Assembly: GCF_000002425.4 (NCBI RefSeq)
Contig: NC_037269.1
Span: forward strand, 7,759,330-7,823,329
Reading direction: 5' to 3'
DNA: 64,000 bases
Source of the DNA: Physcomitrium patens
Lineage: Eukaryota; Streptophyta; Bryopsida; Funariales; Funariaceae
In this document: positions 36,101 to 49,272 of the stretch, in pieces
Layout: every line of letters starts with the position of its first letter
Numbering within the stretch: the first letter of the stretch is position 1
Position numbers and translations under genes: made by a program
The notes under the pieces: model-generated
What the model was told of the DNA's origin: nothing
Databases searched by the model: none
What the model saw: only the letters and a program-made list of their open reading frames with translations

Positions 36101-37711
36101 AGTAAAGAACATGCCAATATTGCACTTCTTGCTGATCTGTTGAGTTTATGTGATGCAATGAAGTCCACGGATGCTATGAAGTGGGAGAATGCTATGGAAG
36201 AAGAATAGAAATCTTTCATGGATAATGGAACATGAGAATTGACTCAACTTCCACCAAATCAAGCTTCAATTGGTTATAAGTGGGTGTTTAGAACAAAGAG
36301 GGATACAATGGGCAATGTTGTGAGGTATAAGGCAAGACTAGTAGCCAAAGGCTTCTCAGAAGTTGTTGGTGTTGATTTCAATGAGACATTTGCTCACGTG
36401 GCCAAATTCACCACCATTAGAACCATTGTGGCAATTGAGGCAGCAATGGGCGTGGAGATGCATCAAATGGATGTGAAGATGGCTTCTTTGAATGGAAAAT
36501 TAGAAGAAGACATCTACATAGATCAATCTCAAGGATTTGTTGAAGAAGGCAAACATCACCTTGTGTATAAGTTGAAGAAATCCTTGTATGGGCTCAAGCA
36601 ATCATTAAGGACATGGTAGCAATGTATCGACACCTTCTTTGTGAATGAAGGATTTGTGAGGAGTGAGGTTGATCATTCCATGTATGTGATGCAATCAAAA
36701 GCCTTTTTGCTTATTGTTATTCTTTATATTGATGATTTGAACATCTTGACCAATACTTTAAAAATAATGGATTGATTGAAGGCAAAGCTAGAAAAAGAAT
36801 TTGAAATGAGTGATTTGGAAGAGCTCCACTATTGCTTAGGAGTAGAGTTTGTGAGAGATCGAACTAAGAAGATCATAACATTGAGCCAAAAGAAGTTAAT
36901 TGAAGAAGTATTGAAACAGTTCAACAGGAAGAAGTGCAAGTCCATTGGAACACCTTTGGAGGCAAATTTGAAGTTGATGAAGCTCACGGATGAGGAATTT
37001 GCTAAAGTTGAAGAAGAAATGAAAGATGTTCCATACAAGGCAACAATAGGCTCACTTATGTATGCAATGGTTGGTACAAGGGTGGATCTTGCATATGCGG
37101 TGAGTATTGTGGATCAACACATGTTAAAGACTGGACCAATTCATTGGGCAACCATTAAGAAGATTTTGAGGTACCTAAAAGGTACTTTGAACTTCAAATT
37201 GTGCCTTGGTGGTAATAGTATTACATTGCATGGATATTATGATGCGGATTGAGCTCGAGATACAAATGATAGAAGATCAACAATAGGATATGTCTTCTTT
37301 GTTGGAATGGGAGTAATTTCATGGAATTGCAAGAGACAACCAACAATTGCAAGATCTACAATGGAGGCGGAATACATGGCAATAAGTCATGGTGCAATGG
37401 AGGCAATATGGCTAAGACAAGTTTTAGAAGACATTGGATTTGTGCAATTGGAAGCAAGTCCAATGAAGTGTGACAATCAAGGATGCCTTGTTTTTGCCAA
37501 GAATCCAAAGCATCATTCAAGAAAAAAATACATTGACATTCAATATGACTTCATACGGGAGAAGATTGAGATAGGAAATAATTGACATGAAATATTGTGC
37601 AATGGAAGACATGCTTGCTGATTTACTCACAAAAGCATTGGTGAAAGATAGACATTAAAAATTGATAAAGGGATTAGGTTTATTAGCCTTTGACCAATAC
37701 CAAAGTAAGAG

Positions 37712-38026
37712 TGTTTAAATAAATGGAGGATAAGTTAGAAGGTAAAAGATATTATCTTAGATAAGTTGCTACTTTTCATAGGGCAGTAAAATGATGAAAG
37801 AAAGTTATTTAGGTGGTGGCTAGGTTTTAAAGTGGAGGCTAGGTTAAGAAGAATTTAGGATTTAGTTAGATGAAAGTAAGATGAATGCTAGCTAAAATGG
37901 ATGTCACCTCTACCTATAAATAAAGGGTGTTGAAAGTGAGAGCTATCTCATTCGACACTTCTCTTGTATCTAACTTTGCTGATTTTTACTTACTTAAATC
38001 TTGCTTATTGTGTTTCTTCAATAAAC
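37712..38026 (+). repeat. Copia 3' LTR
   Basis: Starts TGTTTAAATAAATGG and ends at about TTCAATAAACA. The LTR of element B resumes directly after it with TATATGGTGAAAAT. It differs from the 5' LTR at many sites, so the insertion is not recent. Confidence 0.75.
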
Positions 38027-39430
38027 ACCACTATATGGTGAAAATATAAATAAAAAAGTTATTATTAATATTTAGTCAACTTGGATGTTAAAAACAGTGG
38101 CTATTTTCAGTGCCAATATACAGGGTCTGTTAATGTCTTCGCACCAGTGTCATCTAAGCAAGTACCATCCATACCAACTGGACAACTATGATCATTTTCC
38201 AACCTTACATGGAATAAGCCTAGTAGGTATATACCAGTGGAGACACCCAATATGCATGATGGGGGTGCAAGAAGACCACTTCATTGTTTCTATTGTAGAC
38301 CAAGTTGGTCATTATGCCAGTGAATGTTCCAATCTCAAAGCAAGTGATGATTACGCACGAGTGTGTAGGAATTACAAGCAAACGAGGCATACTTATCAAG
38401 AATATAATGCCTCATCTAATTTCCATAAACGAGATCACCAAGTCCAAAGCCAAAGAAAAATTGAAGAAATAAATGAAGGTTTTCAAGATTCTTCGATAAA
38501 TCGGGTAGAATTAGTCCGAGCCGTTCTTACCAAGAGTCAAAAAAAGGAGAAAGGAACAATTCAATATTTGGGTGAGTTTGATGTGAAAGGCCAATTTGAT
38601 CCAATTACGAGGACATCCAATCCAGATCTTGGTATGGGTCTCTTATCTTGTATAAGACCTAACTTAGTTGGATAATCCAATGAGGTCCCAAATAGAGGGC
38701 TTTGGTTCTATTTCAATCTATTTCATTCTCTATTCCGTTTTAGGGGAAACATCCTTTCCATGGAAAGATCTTCTTAGAGACATGAATTTTGAGGAAGTAT
38801 TGTCGGTTGTTCTAATTCGGAGTCCAGGGCAGGAAAAAAAGGAACCACACGGAGTTAAAAGGGAGGAAAGAATAAGAAAAGAGGCATTCGGAGATCAAGA
38901 TTTTGGAGTCAGAGAACTAGCTTCAAGCTCCTCCAAAGGGGTAGAATTGGATTTTCATAGGATTTGGAAGAACTTTTGCAATCATTGCTGAAAGTCACTG
39001 TTTGTATTGGTGATTTGGATTTTTTTTTACAATAAAGATGAGGCTGATACTCTTGATTGTTTTGTAAAATTGAAGAAACTTTTGTTGAAATTTAGAGGTA
39101 TCTAGAGGGTTGAGTATGTCGAGTGCATGCAAAAAATTATGTTAATATGAAAGAACACATAGAGGATATTTGACCATTAGTGTAAAGAAGTATCGGAAGT
39201 TAGCAGATTGGGGTTGTTTAAGATTTCTGTAATATTTGGAGATCTACTAGCTGGAATAAGGTGACTTTGCATTGTCGTACTGTAAATGCTTATAGTATAT
39301 AAAAATTAGTTAAAACATATTATATGTTGATAAATCTAAATATGTGTTAGAGTGGCTAGTGGATTAAATTAAAAGGAGTTAGTATAAGAAACTTTACTTT
39401 GTTTCTTTACTTCTTTTGATTCTGACATTA

Positions 39431-39463
<33 letters not shown>

Positions 39464-41017
39464 GGACCTAAATGTTTAGTATGAAGCCTTGGGAGAAGGT
39501 GGAAACCTAAGGATAAAAATCTAAACTAGTAGGAGGCTAATTGAAAGGGATGAAAGTAAGGGATGGTCGGATGAAGGCAAGAAATGGAGAACTTCATCCT
39601 TATTGGTCGAATACCATGCCCAATGCCTGCGACCTTAAGAAGGGTTTTGGCGACTTCAAAGGAGGCATTCGGAGATTAGAAGCTAGGATTGTAAAGTTTA
39701 GGGTTTGGAGAACAATTTGTATAGAAAAATTAGAGGATTTGGAATTAGGGTGAAAAAGTTATAACCGTTTGAAGTTAAGGTGTTTATTTAAGACATACTG
39801 TTACTCTTTTGAGAGTACGAAGAGTTTTACAGTAGCTTTTGAAGATCGAAAGGTGCGACTGGATGTCAATTTCAAATCCTACATCTTTCACGAAAGAATT
39901 ATTGCTTTTGAAGTTTATATGAAGGAGTTGTAAGGAGTTGAAGGCGGCGCTTCCAAATCAAAGGCAGTAAGTAAGCGGTTTTGTTTGTAGTAATGGTTGG
40001 AGCCATAACTTGAGTATTCGGATGAATTTTTGGCTCAAACTTTTGGAGAATGTAAATTTTTGAGTTAAAAAGCTATGTATACAAATTTCGTGGAATTTGA
40101 GCTTGTATTTTGTGAGATATGAAGAAAATTGCACGTAGATGTATAAAGACAAGGGTTTGAAGCGATTGTTAGGATTTTCAAGATATCTCAAGATCTGCAA
40201 TGAATTTGCGGTTGAAAATTGTTGTAGAAGTTAATAAGAATACATCAGTACCTTATGTAAAATTTGAGTTTTTTTGGACGGTTGGATTAGGAGATATGAG
40301 GTGTTGAAGTTCGAGAAATTCTCCACATAAGAATAAACAAGGTTTTAAAAGATTTTATCATATTTTGCAAGTTGTGGATTACTTGAGGATTGTGTATTTG
40401 GTGTAATTATTCAAAAGGGAAAAATTATATATAAACTTAGGACTTCCCTTATTTTCAAGCTTGATTGAATAATTAGTGACAGCCAGAAGCCCAGTATTTT
40501 TTTGAGGCAAACTCTCTCTATCCCAACAGCGTGGTAAGTCGAGGACTTTTAGGTGGCAGTCAATATACATCAGTGTAAATTAACGACATTTTCTTGCAAC
40601 CTGTACGTTAGATTGGATTGAAACTTCTTGAGCATTTGGAAGGCTTGTAAAGATACTAGTCATAGAAGTTTATAACCATTGGACAGTTTTACTGAGAATT
40701 ATAGCTCGTCGAAGCTTGCTATTTTGGATTAGGGTTAAAAATAAAAATAAAAATAAAAATAAGAAATAAAATAAAATAAAATAAAAAATAAAAAATAAAA
40801 AATAACAAAAGACTTGTATTTATAATATCTTGAAGTTATTAAAAATAGTGTTTCTAAGTATTTTGTAATGAGATTAAGCTTTTATATTGAAATCCGAAAT
40901 AATTATATTTAGATGGTTGAAACCCACTAGCCTATCCGGATACTTGCAAAACATTGTTTTATCTTCCACAGCCAAACACTCGGTACATTCTCATGCAAGA
41001 TAGCACATAATACAACA
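38027..41017 (+). repeat. Element B 5' LTR, remaining part, with a CCHC-coding stretch
   Basis: It is the continuation of the LTR that begins at 32738, interrupted again by solo LTR G (39273-40528), and ends TAGCACATAATACAACA. Net length with the first 17 bp is about 1.75 kb, equal to the 3' LTR. Positions about 38085-38500 encode zinc-knuckle-like sequence (GHYASECSNLKASDDYA) absent from the LTR of element A. The rest matches the LTR of element A. A run of AAAAT units lies near 40738-40805. Confidence 0.75.
39273..40528 (+). mobile_element. Solo LTR G inside the element B 5' LTR
   Basis: A 1,256-bp segment starting TGTCGTACTG and ending ATCCCAACA is absent from the element B 3' LTR at the matching place (near 48140). 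It is flanked by GCAT on the left (39269-39272) and GCGT on the right (40529-40532), a 4-bp target duplication with one C/T-type change. Its ends resemble those of A, B and D. Confidence 0.8.
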
Positions 41018-44000
41018 TAAGTGGTGAACCTGACGTAAAAGCTTGAGGTTGAAGGTATTGGATTTCGTTTATTTTTATTTTATTTTATGAAGAACGAGAA
41101 TAAAAATTTTGAAGGATCATTGTGAGGAGCTTCAAGTGGAGCTTCTGGTGGAGTTTCTTCTAAAGGACAGGGTATGTACATGGATCCATCCATTGCTAGT
41201 ATGTTTCAAGCCTTATCATTATGTATGTAGCAACAGCAAAGCAATGATTGCAAATGAGCTTTAGCAACCAAAGCTTTGCAAGCAGTGGTCAATAAAATTA
41301 ACCTGTTTGATGGAAGGAATATTTTAAAGTATTTAAGATGTTATGTTTGAGAAATAGAATTAAATCGGGTTTTTGAGAAGAAAATAGTTGAATTATTTGG
41401 ACTAGCCACGATATCGAAGATAAGAAAACATACTACCTCAATTATAGAGTATTATGGAAATTCATGGGAGATTTATTCACATGCATTAAAAGATGAATAT
41501 TTCTTAGAAGACACTAATTATGTTACTAAGAAACTATTTCTAGAATGGATTTAGCAGCTTAATAAGAATTTGCAAGCAACAGAGCTACCAAGGGAATTTA
41601 AGAGGTAGTATTCTCAATTATTGAAGGTAGAAAAATTGACATTAGAGCCAAACAAGGTTGGATTATTTCTTCAAGCTGCTGATGGAGAATTACAAGGGAA
41701 ATTGGAGTTTGCTTCTTGAAGACAAAAAAGAAGATGAAGGATTGACAGCAAAGTAGAAAAATATTGAAAATGTGGTAGGTTTGCTTGCAAAAAGAGAAAA
41801 GAGGAAGGATAGGAGTAATATTCCTAAAGCAGTACAAGCACCTAAAATTCCAGTACATACAACATGACCAACAATACCTATTATTCAACCTTTAACATCT
41901 TTATTAAAGAAAGGAGAGATGGGGATTGAAAAAATTATACGTGGAATGTGAGATCTTCAAATCAAATTGGCAAGACTTGAAGAAAATACTTCTATAAACA
42001 ATTTGAAGAATGTTTCAAAATAAAGATATGTATATTGATTTCTTTGGTATGATAACGCTTCACATATTAGGAAGGATTGCAATGAATTTAATAATATGAT
42101 ACAACAAAGAATTATTTATTTTAAAGATGGAAAGATTGTATTAAAGGATACAGAGGATCTCCTTTAAAATAATTTTGGCAAAGGAGGTATGTGAGCATTG
42201 GTTCAAGATTACTTAACAAAACATGGAGTAGAATCACCAGAGAGTGCAAGTTATGGTGCTAGAGTAGATGATGACTTTGGTAGAAGTATAGAAACTAGTG
42301 AGTTTTGGACTTCTACTATTTCTACAATAAAAAAAGAGAAAATGCCTCGGGAAGCGTTCTTGAGGACTGTAGCTATAATACGAGGTGCAACAGGTTGGAA
42401 AGTTCATGTTGAATCTCTTTCAATTCATGCATATATTGCTAAGAGCCAACATGAAGCTTTGATGGAAGAAAAGAGACGAGGAAATTTTGATTATACAAGA
42501 GAAGAAAATTCTTCTAAGAGACAAATTTGAAGAAATAAGGCTTGTGAGGCGATTTTACAAGAATTGCTTATAAAAGATACTTTAGCATCATTGAAAGAAA
42601 AAGCAAAAGAGATAAAAGATAAGGATAAATCAATTCCTCATAAGCTACTTTTTGATATTGAAGCGGCAATAAATTTAAAAGCGGTGTTGGAAGAACATAT
42701 ATTAAATGCTAAGGTGGAATTCACATTGAAAGTGATTTTAGAAATTGCAAAGAAGGAGTTTCATGATGTTATCATTGACAGCATTAAGCAAAAGAGGCAA
42801 TTAATAAGCGAAGTTGGAATGAGTCATGCTATTTATGTAGGATTATATAAAGATGAAAAAGAGGTTGATAATAGTTACAACTAATCAACAAATGAAAAGA
42901 ATGGATATAATCGATGAGTACATTTTGAAGATTATAGTAATAAGGAAATGGAAGCTTCAAGCCATTATATTCGAAAATATTGGGCAAGAGCAACTATTGA
43001 AGTATTGGTGAAAGTAGGAGATATAGAAGAACCAATTGTTGCTTTAGTTGATCATGGTTCCGAAATAAATCTTATGTTTAAGGATCTTTATAAGAAGCCA
43101 AAATGGCCAATTGATATAGAACCTAGATGGGTAATATGAGTAGCTAATAATATACAAAGTAAATTATATGGAGCTTGTCCAGATGTCAAAATTTGGATTG
43201 GAGATGTTGCAACAAAAAAATATTTCTTTGTTCAAGATACAACGTCTTATCCATTGATTTTAGGACAATCTTATATTACGACAACACGGATGGAAATAAA
43301 GTACTAGACGATGGTTTTGCTTATGTAAGGGTACGTAGTAAAGTTGGAAGGAAAGCCATACAATTTTTGATAGTACCTCTTAATCATGAATGGAATCGAG
43401 ATAGATTGAGGGAGAAACCATTGCCAAGGGTTGTTGAAGGATTTATGGATTTTGGAGAAGTACTACTATAAAGCGAGATTATGGAGGTATAAAAGAGGAG
43501 GTACTCTCATGAGATGAAGGTACCTTTGATGCGAGTTTTATTGGTATTTTTGAGAATAGAAATATTATGTATAAGAAAGTTGATGATTTTAAAAGAAAAG
43601 AAAAAAAAAGATTATATAGTATAGAAATAGAATTATGCAAGTTAGGGACATTAGAAGATGATGAGAAGATTTTAGGTATTTATGAAGAAAATAGATTGGA
43701 GGATTCTTTAAAATTAATTGCATCTATTGGATTAGAAGATAATGATAAGATTGTGGAAATTTATTTGAGGGAGGTTTATTCTATACTTGAATCTTTTCAA
43801 GCACCAGAAGTTATTGTAGAGACAAAATATAAAACAATAGATAAAAAAGTAAAACCTATTGTCAGACCTTTACTAGAAGATTTTAAGAAACAAGTAGAAG
43901 AAGTATCAAAAGAAGAGAGTTTAAGAGATCCAAAGAAGATTGGACATCAGTTTATAAAGGAGACTTTTGAAGAATTGAAGATTGGATGTGATGGTTCCTT

Positions 44001-46375
44001 ATTTCCAACAAAAATTGAATATTTTAAAAAAATGCTTACAAAATGAGGTAAATCATTTTCCTTTGGATCTCGTGAAATAGGATGTGTAGATCCTAATGTT
44101 GTTGTTCCTATGGTTATCTTTACAGTACCTCATGTACCTTAGAACTTAAGGCCAATTCTCGTGCCAAGAGCACATTTACCTTAATTGGTGGAATTATTGA
44201 AAAAAAAAATACAAATGAAAGTTTTGGAGCCTTTTTTTGCTCCATATTCTAGTCATTGGTTTATGGTGCCTAAGAAAAATAAATTGTTATATTTTATTCA
44301 AGATATGCAGCCAAAGAATGTAGTAACTATAAGAAATGCACATATAGGATCTTCAGTAGATGAGTTTGTAAAAGCGTTTGCGAGAAGGATAATTTATTTA
44401 ATAGATGATTTATATTTGGGTTATGATCGATTTCAACTTGCACATGGAAGTAGAGATCTAACAACAATGAAAATGCCACTTGGATTACTTAAAATGTGTA
44501 CTCTCCCTCAGGGTGCTACTAACTCAGTTGCACATATGATGAATGGGATGAACAAGGTATTAAGAGACTTCATTTATGAAAAAACTATACCATTTTTAGA
44601 TGATGTTCCTATTAAAGGATGAAAAGTAGGAGAAAAAAATGAAACTTTAGATGAGAGGGGATGTTGCAAATATGTTGTTGATCATGTACAAGATTGTGAA
44701 AAGATTTTAACTTGACTTGAAGAGGTTCATCTTATACTTTCATGAGTAAAATCTACATTTGGAGTGTAGAAAGTTTTTATTGTTGGACATTTGTGTGGGT
44801 TTTATAGGAGAAAGCCAGACCTAATCAAAGTTGATGCAATTAGAAGAATGAAAGATTCATGTGACTCTTTAATGAAAGTATGCAAGTTTTTAGAGGCTTG
44901 TGTATTTTATCATATATGGATTTTTCATTATGCTCATGTAGTGGATCTATTGTATAAATTATTACGTAAGGATTATTAATTTAAATGGGAAAGAAAGCAT
45001 ATTGAAGCAATGCAGAAGCTAAAGATGTTATTGGTGACACCTCCAATTTGAAGAAAAATTGATTTTGACTATAATAAACAAGTAATTTTTATTGTGGATA
45101 CTAATCCTATTGCTATTGGATGGACTGTGGGTGAAGATGATTCAAGCAGAAATAGATTTGCAATTTAATTTGGAGCTAAAATTTTAAGTATTCGTCAACG
45201 TGCATATTTGCAAGTCAAAAGAGAACTTTAGAGAGTTATTTCGGCTATGAAAGCTGAAAGGAATTATTTGATTGGTGGAGCAGTAGTAATTGAAATAGAT
45301 CGCTTGCCATTGCTTGGAATGATTACTAATTGTTCAACGCCGGATATTACAATGTTAAGATCGATTGCTTATATTAAGTCATTAAATCTAGAATTTAAGC
45401 ATATTTATGGAAAGGACAATTTAGTAAGAGACATGCTATCTCGAGCAAGATATGAAAGAGAAGACGAAATAGTTGAAAACATTGATGATATTGGGTCAAA
45501 ATTCTATTCAGTATTAAATCTTAACAAAGAAGACAATCTATTTTTTGAAGAAAATTATAAAGGAGAATTATTAGATATTGGTCATTACTTGAATACCTTG
45601 ACTAAGTAAGAAAATTGGTCTACAGAAAAATTTAAATAAACAAGAAAAAAAACATATGGATTTTTGCTTCAAAAAGGATTCTTATGGAAGAGACCAAAGA
45701 AAGAAATTGGAATGCCACAAAGAGTGATAGGCAATAAGGAAGAGAAACAAAAATTACTAAAAAGGTTTCATGATAGTTTATGGGCAGGACATAGAGGAAT
45801 TTGGGCTACTTTTGCTAAACTTAAGGAACGATATTGGTGAAAAAATATGTATGGAGATGTGCTCTTATTTGTAGAATCATGTGAAATTTATCAAGGATAT
45901 TCTAATATACGACATCGAGATGGTCTTCATCCTACATATCATCTAGCTATTCATTTTAAGTAGGTTATTGATTTGGTTGTTATGCCAATCGGGTTATGGC
46001 AAATGAGATATTTGGTCTTAGCTTGTGAAGATTTAGCAAATCAAGTAGAAAGAAGAGCATTGAGAACAAAAACTACGGAAGAAATTTGTAGATTTTTGCT
46101 TGAAGATGTTATTTGCTACTACGGATGTGTATGCAAAATCACTGCAGATCATAGAGAATTAAAAGCAAAAAAAGCTTGTGAATTCTTTGAAAGATGTAGA
46201 ATTAAACTATCACTGACTATTGCTTATAATCCTGAAGGAAATGCAAAAAGTGAACATGGTCATCCACCAATTGTGAAAGCATTAGTTAAAGCTGGTAATA
46301 GAAAGGTTAGAGAATGGCCGCGACTTTTATCATTTATATTATTGACTAATCGAATAATTCATTGCTTTGTAATGG

Positions 46376-46792
46376 TGTCGTATTACGAGCTATCTTGCTT
46401 GAGAATGCACCGAGCATCTGGTTGTGGAAGATAAAATAATGTTTTGCAAGTATCCGTGTAGGCTAGTGAATTTCAACCATCTAAATACAACTATTTTGGA
46501 TTTCAATGTAAAAGCTTAATCTCATTACAAAATATTTAGAAATAGTATTTTTAATAACTTCAAGATATTATAAATATAAGTCTTTTATTATTTGTTAGTT
46601 TTATTTTATTTATTTTATTTTATTATTTTATTATTTATTTTAAATCCTAACCCTAGACAATGAGCCTCGACAAGCTGTAATTCTCAATGTGATTGTCCAA
46701 TTATTATAAACTTCTACCACTAGTGTCTTTGCAAGCCTTCTAAATGGTCAAGAAGTTTCAATCCAATCTAACTTACATGTTGCAAGAAAACT
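46376..46792 (-). mobile_element. Inverted LTR fragment within element B
   Basis: Starting TGTCGTATTACGAGC, this 417-bp stretch is the reverse complement of the right-hand end of the element B LTR (compare about 40590-41017). It replaces the end of the integrase region. The last 80 bp of the element B internal sequence, with polypurine tract, follow from about 46793. Confidence 0.7.
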
Positions 46793-46871
46793 TGGAGAAT
46801 GTATTATAAATCAAATAAAAATTGGCTTATTTGGTGCATATCAGAGGATGCACAAGTTAAGAGGGGGTGGA

Positions 46872-48616
46872 TGTCATGTTGTAACATGACTATATGATGA
46901 AAATATTAATGAAAAAGATATTATTAATATTTAGTCATCTTGGATGTTAGAAACAGTGGCCAATACAAGTGCCAATATTGAAGGTCAGTTAATATCACAC
47001 CACCGGCATCATCAAATTAAGTACCCTCTATACCAATGGGACAACCAAGATCATTTTTCAATCCTACATGGAACAAGCCTACTAGGTATATACCAGTGGA
47101 GACACCCAATATGCATGATGGGAGTGTAGGAAGATTACTTTATTATTTCCGTTGCAGACTAGGTTGGTCATTATACCAGTGAATGTTCTAATCCCAAAGT
47201 CAGTGATGATTACGCACCAATGTATAGGAATTACAAGCAGACGAGGCATACTTATCAAGAATGTAATGCCTCATCTAATTTCAATAAATGGGATCACCAA
47301 GTCCAAAGCCAAGGAAAAATTGAGGAAATAAATGAAGGTCCTAAAGATTCTCCAATAAATTGAGTAGAATGAATTCGAGCCGTTTTTACCAGGAGTCGAA
47401 AAAAGGAGAAAGGACCAATTCAATATTTGGATGAGTTTAATGTGAAGGGCCAATTTGACCCAATTATGGAGACATCCAATCCAGGTCTTGGTATGGGCTT
47501 CTTAACCAATATGAGATCTAACTTGGTTGGGCAATCCAATGAGGTCCCGAATAGAGGGCTTTGGTTCCATTTCAATCTATTTCATTTTCTATGCCATTTC
47601 AGGGAAAACGTTATTTCTGTGGAAAGATCTTTTTAGAGACATGAATTTTGGGGAAGCGCTGTCAGCTAGTCTAATTCGGAGTCTAGGGCGGGAGAAAAGA
47701 GGACCACATGGAATTAAAAGGAGGAGAGGATAAGGAAAGATGCATTTAAAAATCAAGATTTTGGGATCGGAGAGTTGACTTCAAGCTCCTCCGAAAGGTG
47801 TAGAATTGGATTTTTATAGGATTTAGAAGAACTTTGGCAATCGTTGATGAAAGTCAGTGTTTGTATTGGTGATTTGGGTTTGTTTTGTAATAAAGTTAAG
47901 GCTGATACTCTTGATTATTTTGTAAAATTGGAAAAACTTCTGCAGTTGAAATTCAGAGGTATCTAGAGGATTGAGTATGCCGAGTGCATGCAAAAGTTTG
48001 TATTAATCTAATGGAATAGATAGAGGTTATTTGACCATTAGCATAAAGAGGTATTGAAAGTTAGCAGATTAGGGTTGTTTAAGGTTTTTGTAACATCTAG
48101 AGATCTACCAACTGAAATAAGGTGACTTTTGGCGTGGTAAGTCGAGGACTTATAGGCAGCGGTCAAGATACATCAGTGTGGATTATCGGCATTTTCTTGC
48201 AATATATAAGTAAGATTGGATTGAAACTTCTTGAGCATTTGGAAGGCTTGCAAAGATACTAGTAGTAGAAGTTTACAACCATCGGACAGTTATATTGAGA
48301 ATTACAGCTCACTGAAGCTTACTGTTTAGGGTTAGGATTAAAAATAAAAATAAAAATAAAAATAAATAAATAAAATAAAATTAAAAAATAAAACTAAAAA
48401 ATAACAAAAGATTTGTGTTTATAATATCTTGAAGTTATTAAAAATAGTATTTCTAAGTATTTTGTAATGGGATTAAGCTTTTATATTGAAATCCAAAATA
48501 ATTGTATTTAGATGGTTGAAACCCAATAGCCTACCTGGATACTTACAAAACATTGTTTTATCTTTTATAGCAAGACATCTGGTGCATTCTCAAGCGACAT
48601 AGCACGTAATACGACA
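46872..48616 (+). repeat. Element B 3' LTR
   Basis: 1,745 bp, preceded by polypurine tract AAGAGGGGGTGGA, starting TGTCATGTTGTAACATG and ending GCACGTAATACGACA. About 46944-47400 repeats the zinc-knuckle-coding stretch of the 5' LTR (GHYTSECSNPKVSDDYA). Gypsy-C gag sequence resumes at 48617. Confidence 0.85.
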
Positions 48617-49272
48617 ATGGTCCCTATTGTAATTGGACAAATTTGTTTTCCAAGACATTGTCTTTTTTGACAGTTATATTCTTAATTTTGTAGTGTTGTC
48701 ACTTCTTTCCATAATGGTGAGCTGTGTGTTTAGGTTCTCCACAATATAAGCACAATCCTTCTTAATGGCGATGAGTCTTTTCTTGCTTGTTAAGAAGTTT
48801 AAAATGTATTACATTAATTTGCTTATCCTCTGCTTCTGAATGTATGTGTTGAGTTGATGTTGGTATTGCCATCGAATTCTAATAATGTTGAGGCCTATTT
48901 GTATGATTCTCAGATCAAAATTCAAGAAGTTGATTGTCGTATTTTACTACAAAGTCAATTGCTTAATTCAATATTTGAGGATCAAGTAAGTTGAACATCA
49001 ATTTTTTTACTTCATATTATAATTCCTAGAAATATTGGCTAATAAGTGAAACATCATCTCAATTGATATCAATTGCAAGTTGTCTAAACTATGAAGCATA
49101 TAACGTTACATATCAATTGTCTTATTGCAAAATATAGATCTTATTAGTTGCAATATGAGTTGCATCATGTTCTCCATATATGGACCAGAATTATGCCAAA
49201 AAAACCTCCAGATTATCATATATTTCATTTCTTCATTTAAAAAAAGATGAATTTTAGGATAGTGCTGAATGT

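Larger units (their letters stand above)
32755..38026 (+). mobile_element. Ty1/copia element inside the 5' LTR of element B
   Basis: LTRs are at about 32755-33126 and 37712-38026. The gag region begins at 33606 (MASSEGEGLRLIEKFRGDNF) with a knuckle relic near 34275. The protease motif is WIIDSGATKHMT at about 34430. The GAG-pre-integrase is WHQRLGHLNAMSMKELQ at about 34855. The integrase core is VHSDVCGPMRMP..FIDDFSRK at about 35045. Reverse transcriptase runs about 36240-36760 and RNase H about 37245-37590 (STMEAEYMAISHGAMEAIWL). The order protease-integrase-RT-RNase H defines Ty1/copia. It is broken, with roughly seven or eight interruptions. It landed 17 bp into the LTR of element B. Confidence 0.9.
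32738..48616 (+). mobile_element. Element B: Ty3/gypsy-like retroelement with long LTRs, holding nested insertions
   Basis: LTRs are 32738-41017 (split by insertions; about 1.75 kb net) and 46872-48616. A primer-site-like TGGTGAACC lies at 41021. A gag-like region runs about 41090-42000 and a protease-like region about 42980-43300 (VALVDHGSEINLM). Reverse transcriptase is at about 44185-44620 (LPQGATNSVAHMMNGMNKVL and FLDDVPIKG), RNase H about 45000-45600 and integrase about 45780-46375. The polypurine tract lies just before the 3' LTR. A copia element, a solo LTR and an inverted LTR fragment are lodged in it. Many breaks are present. It is a close relative of element A but much more decayed. 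It sits between the gag and protease regions of Gypsy-C. Confidence 0.85.
26808..49272 (-). mobile_element. Gypsy-C: outermost chromovirus, split by later insertions
   Basis: This minus-strand Ty3/gypsy element has its 3' LTR at 26808-27365, with polypurine tract TAGGAGGGGAGATAA to its right. Its integrase C-end and chromodomain lie near 28000-28300 (LEYLIYWHRYN). Integrase and RNase H remains reach about 29613 and continue with RNase H and reverse transcriptase at 30943-32164 ([16 protein letters not shown]). The protease region reaches 32737, and the gag knuckle and gag body resume at 48617-49272. Interruptions are a solo LTR (29614-30942), element B (32738-48616) and the D2 LTR from 49273. 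The 5' LTR must lie beyond the right edge. It belongs to the same family as Gypsy-E and Gypsy-F. It carries many breaks and is the oldest layer of the nest. Confidence 0.85.

Noticed and set aside
38668-38991. A 107-codon frame in the element B LTR, with a similar one at 47527-47733
   Set aside because: The same stretch aligns with non-coding LTR sequence of element A, so the frame is probably accidental, unlike the zinc-knuckle part upstream.
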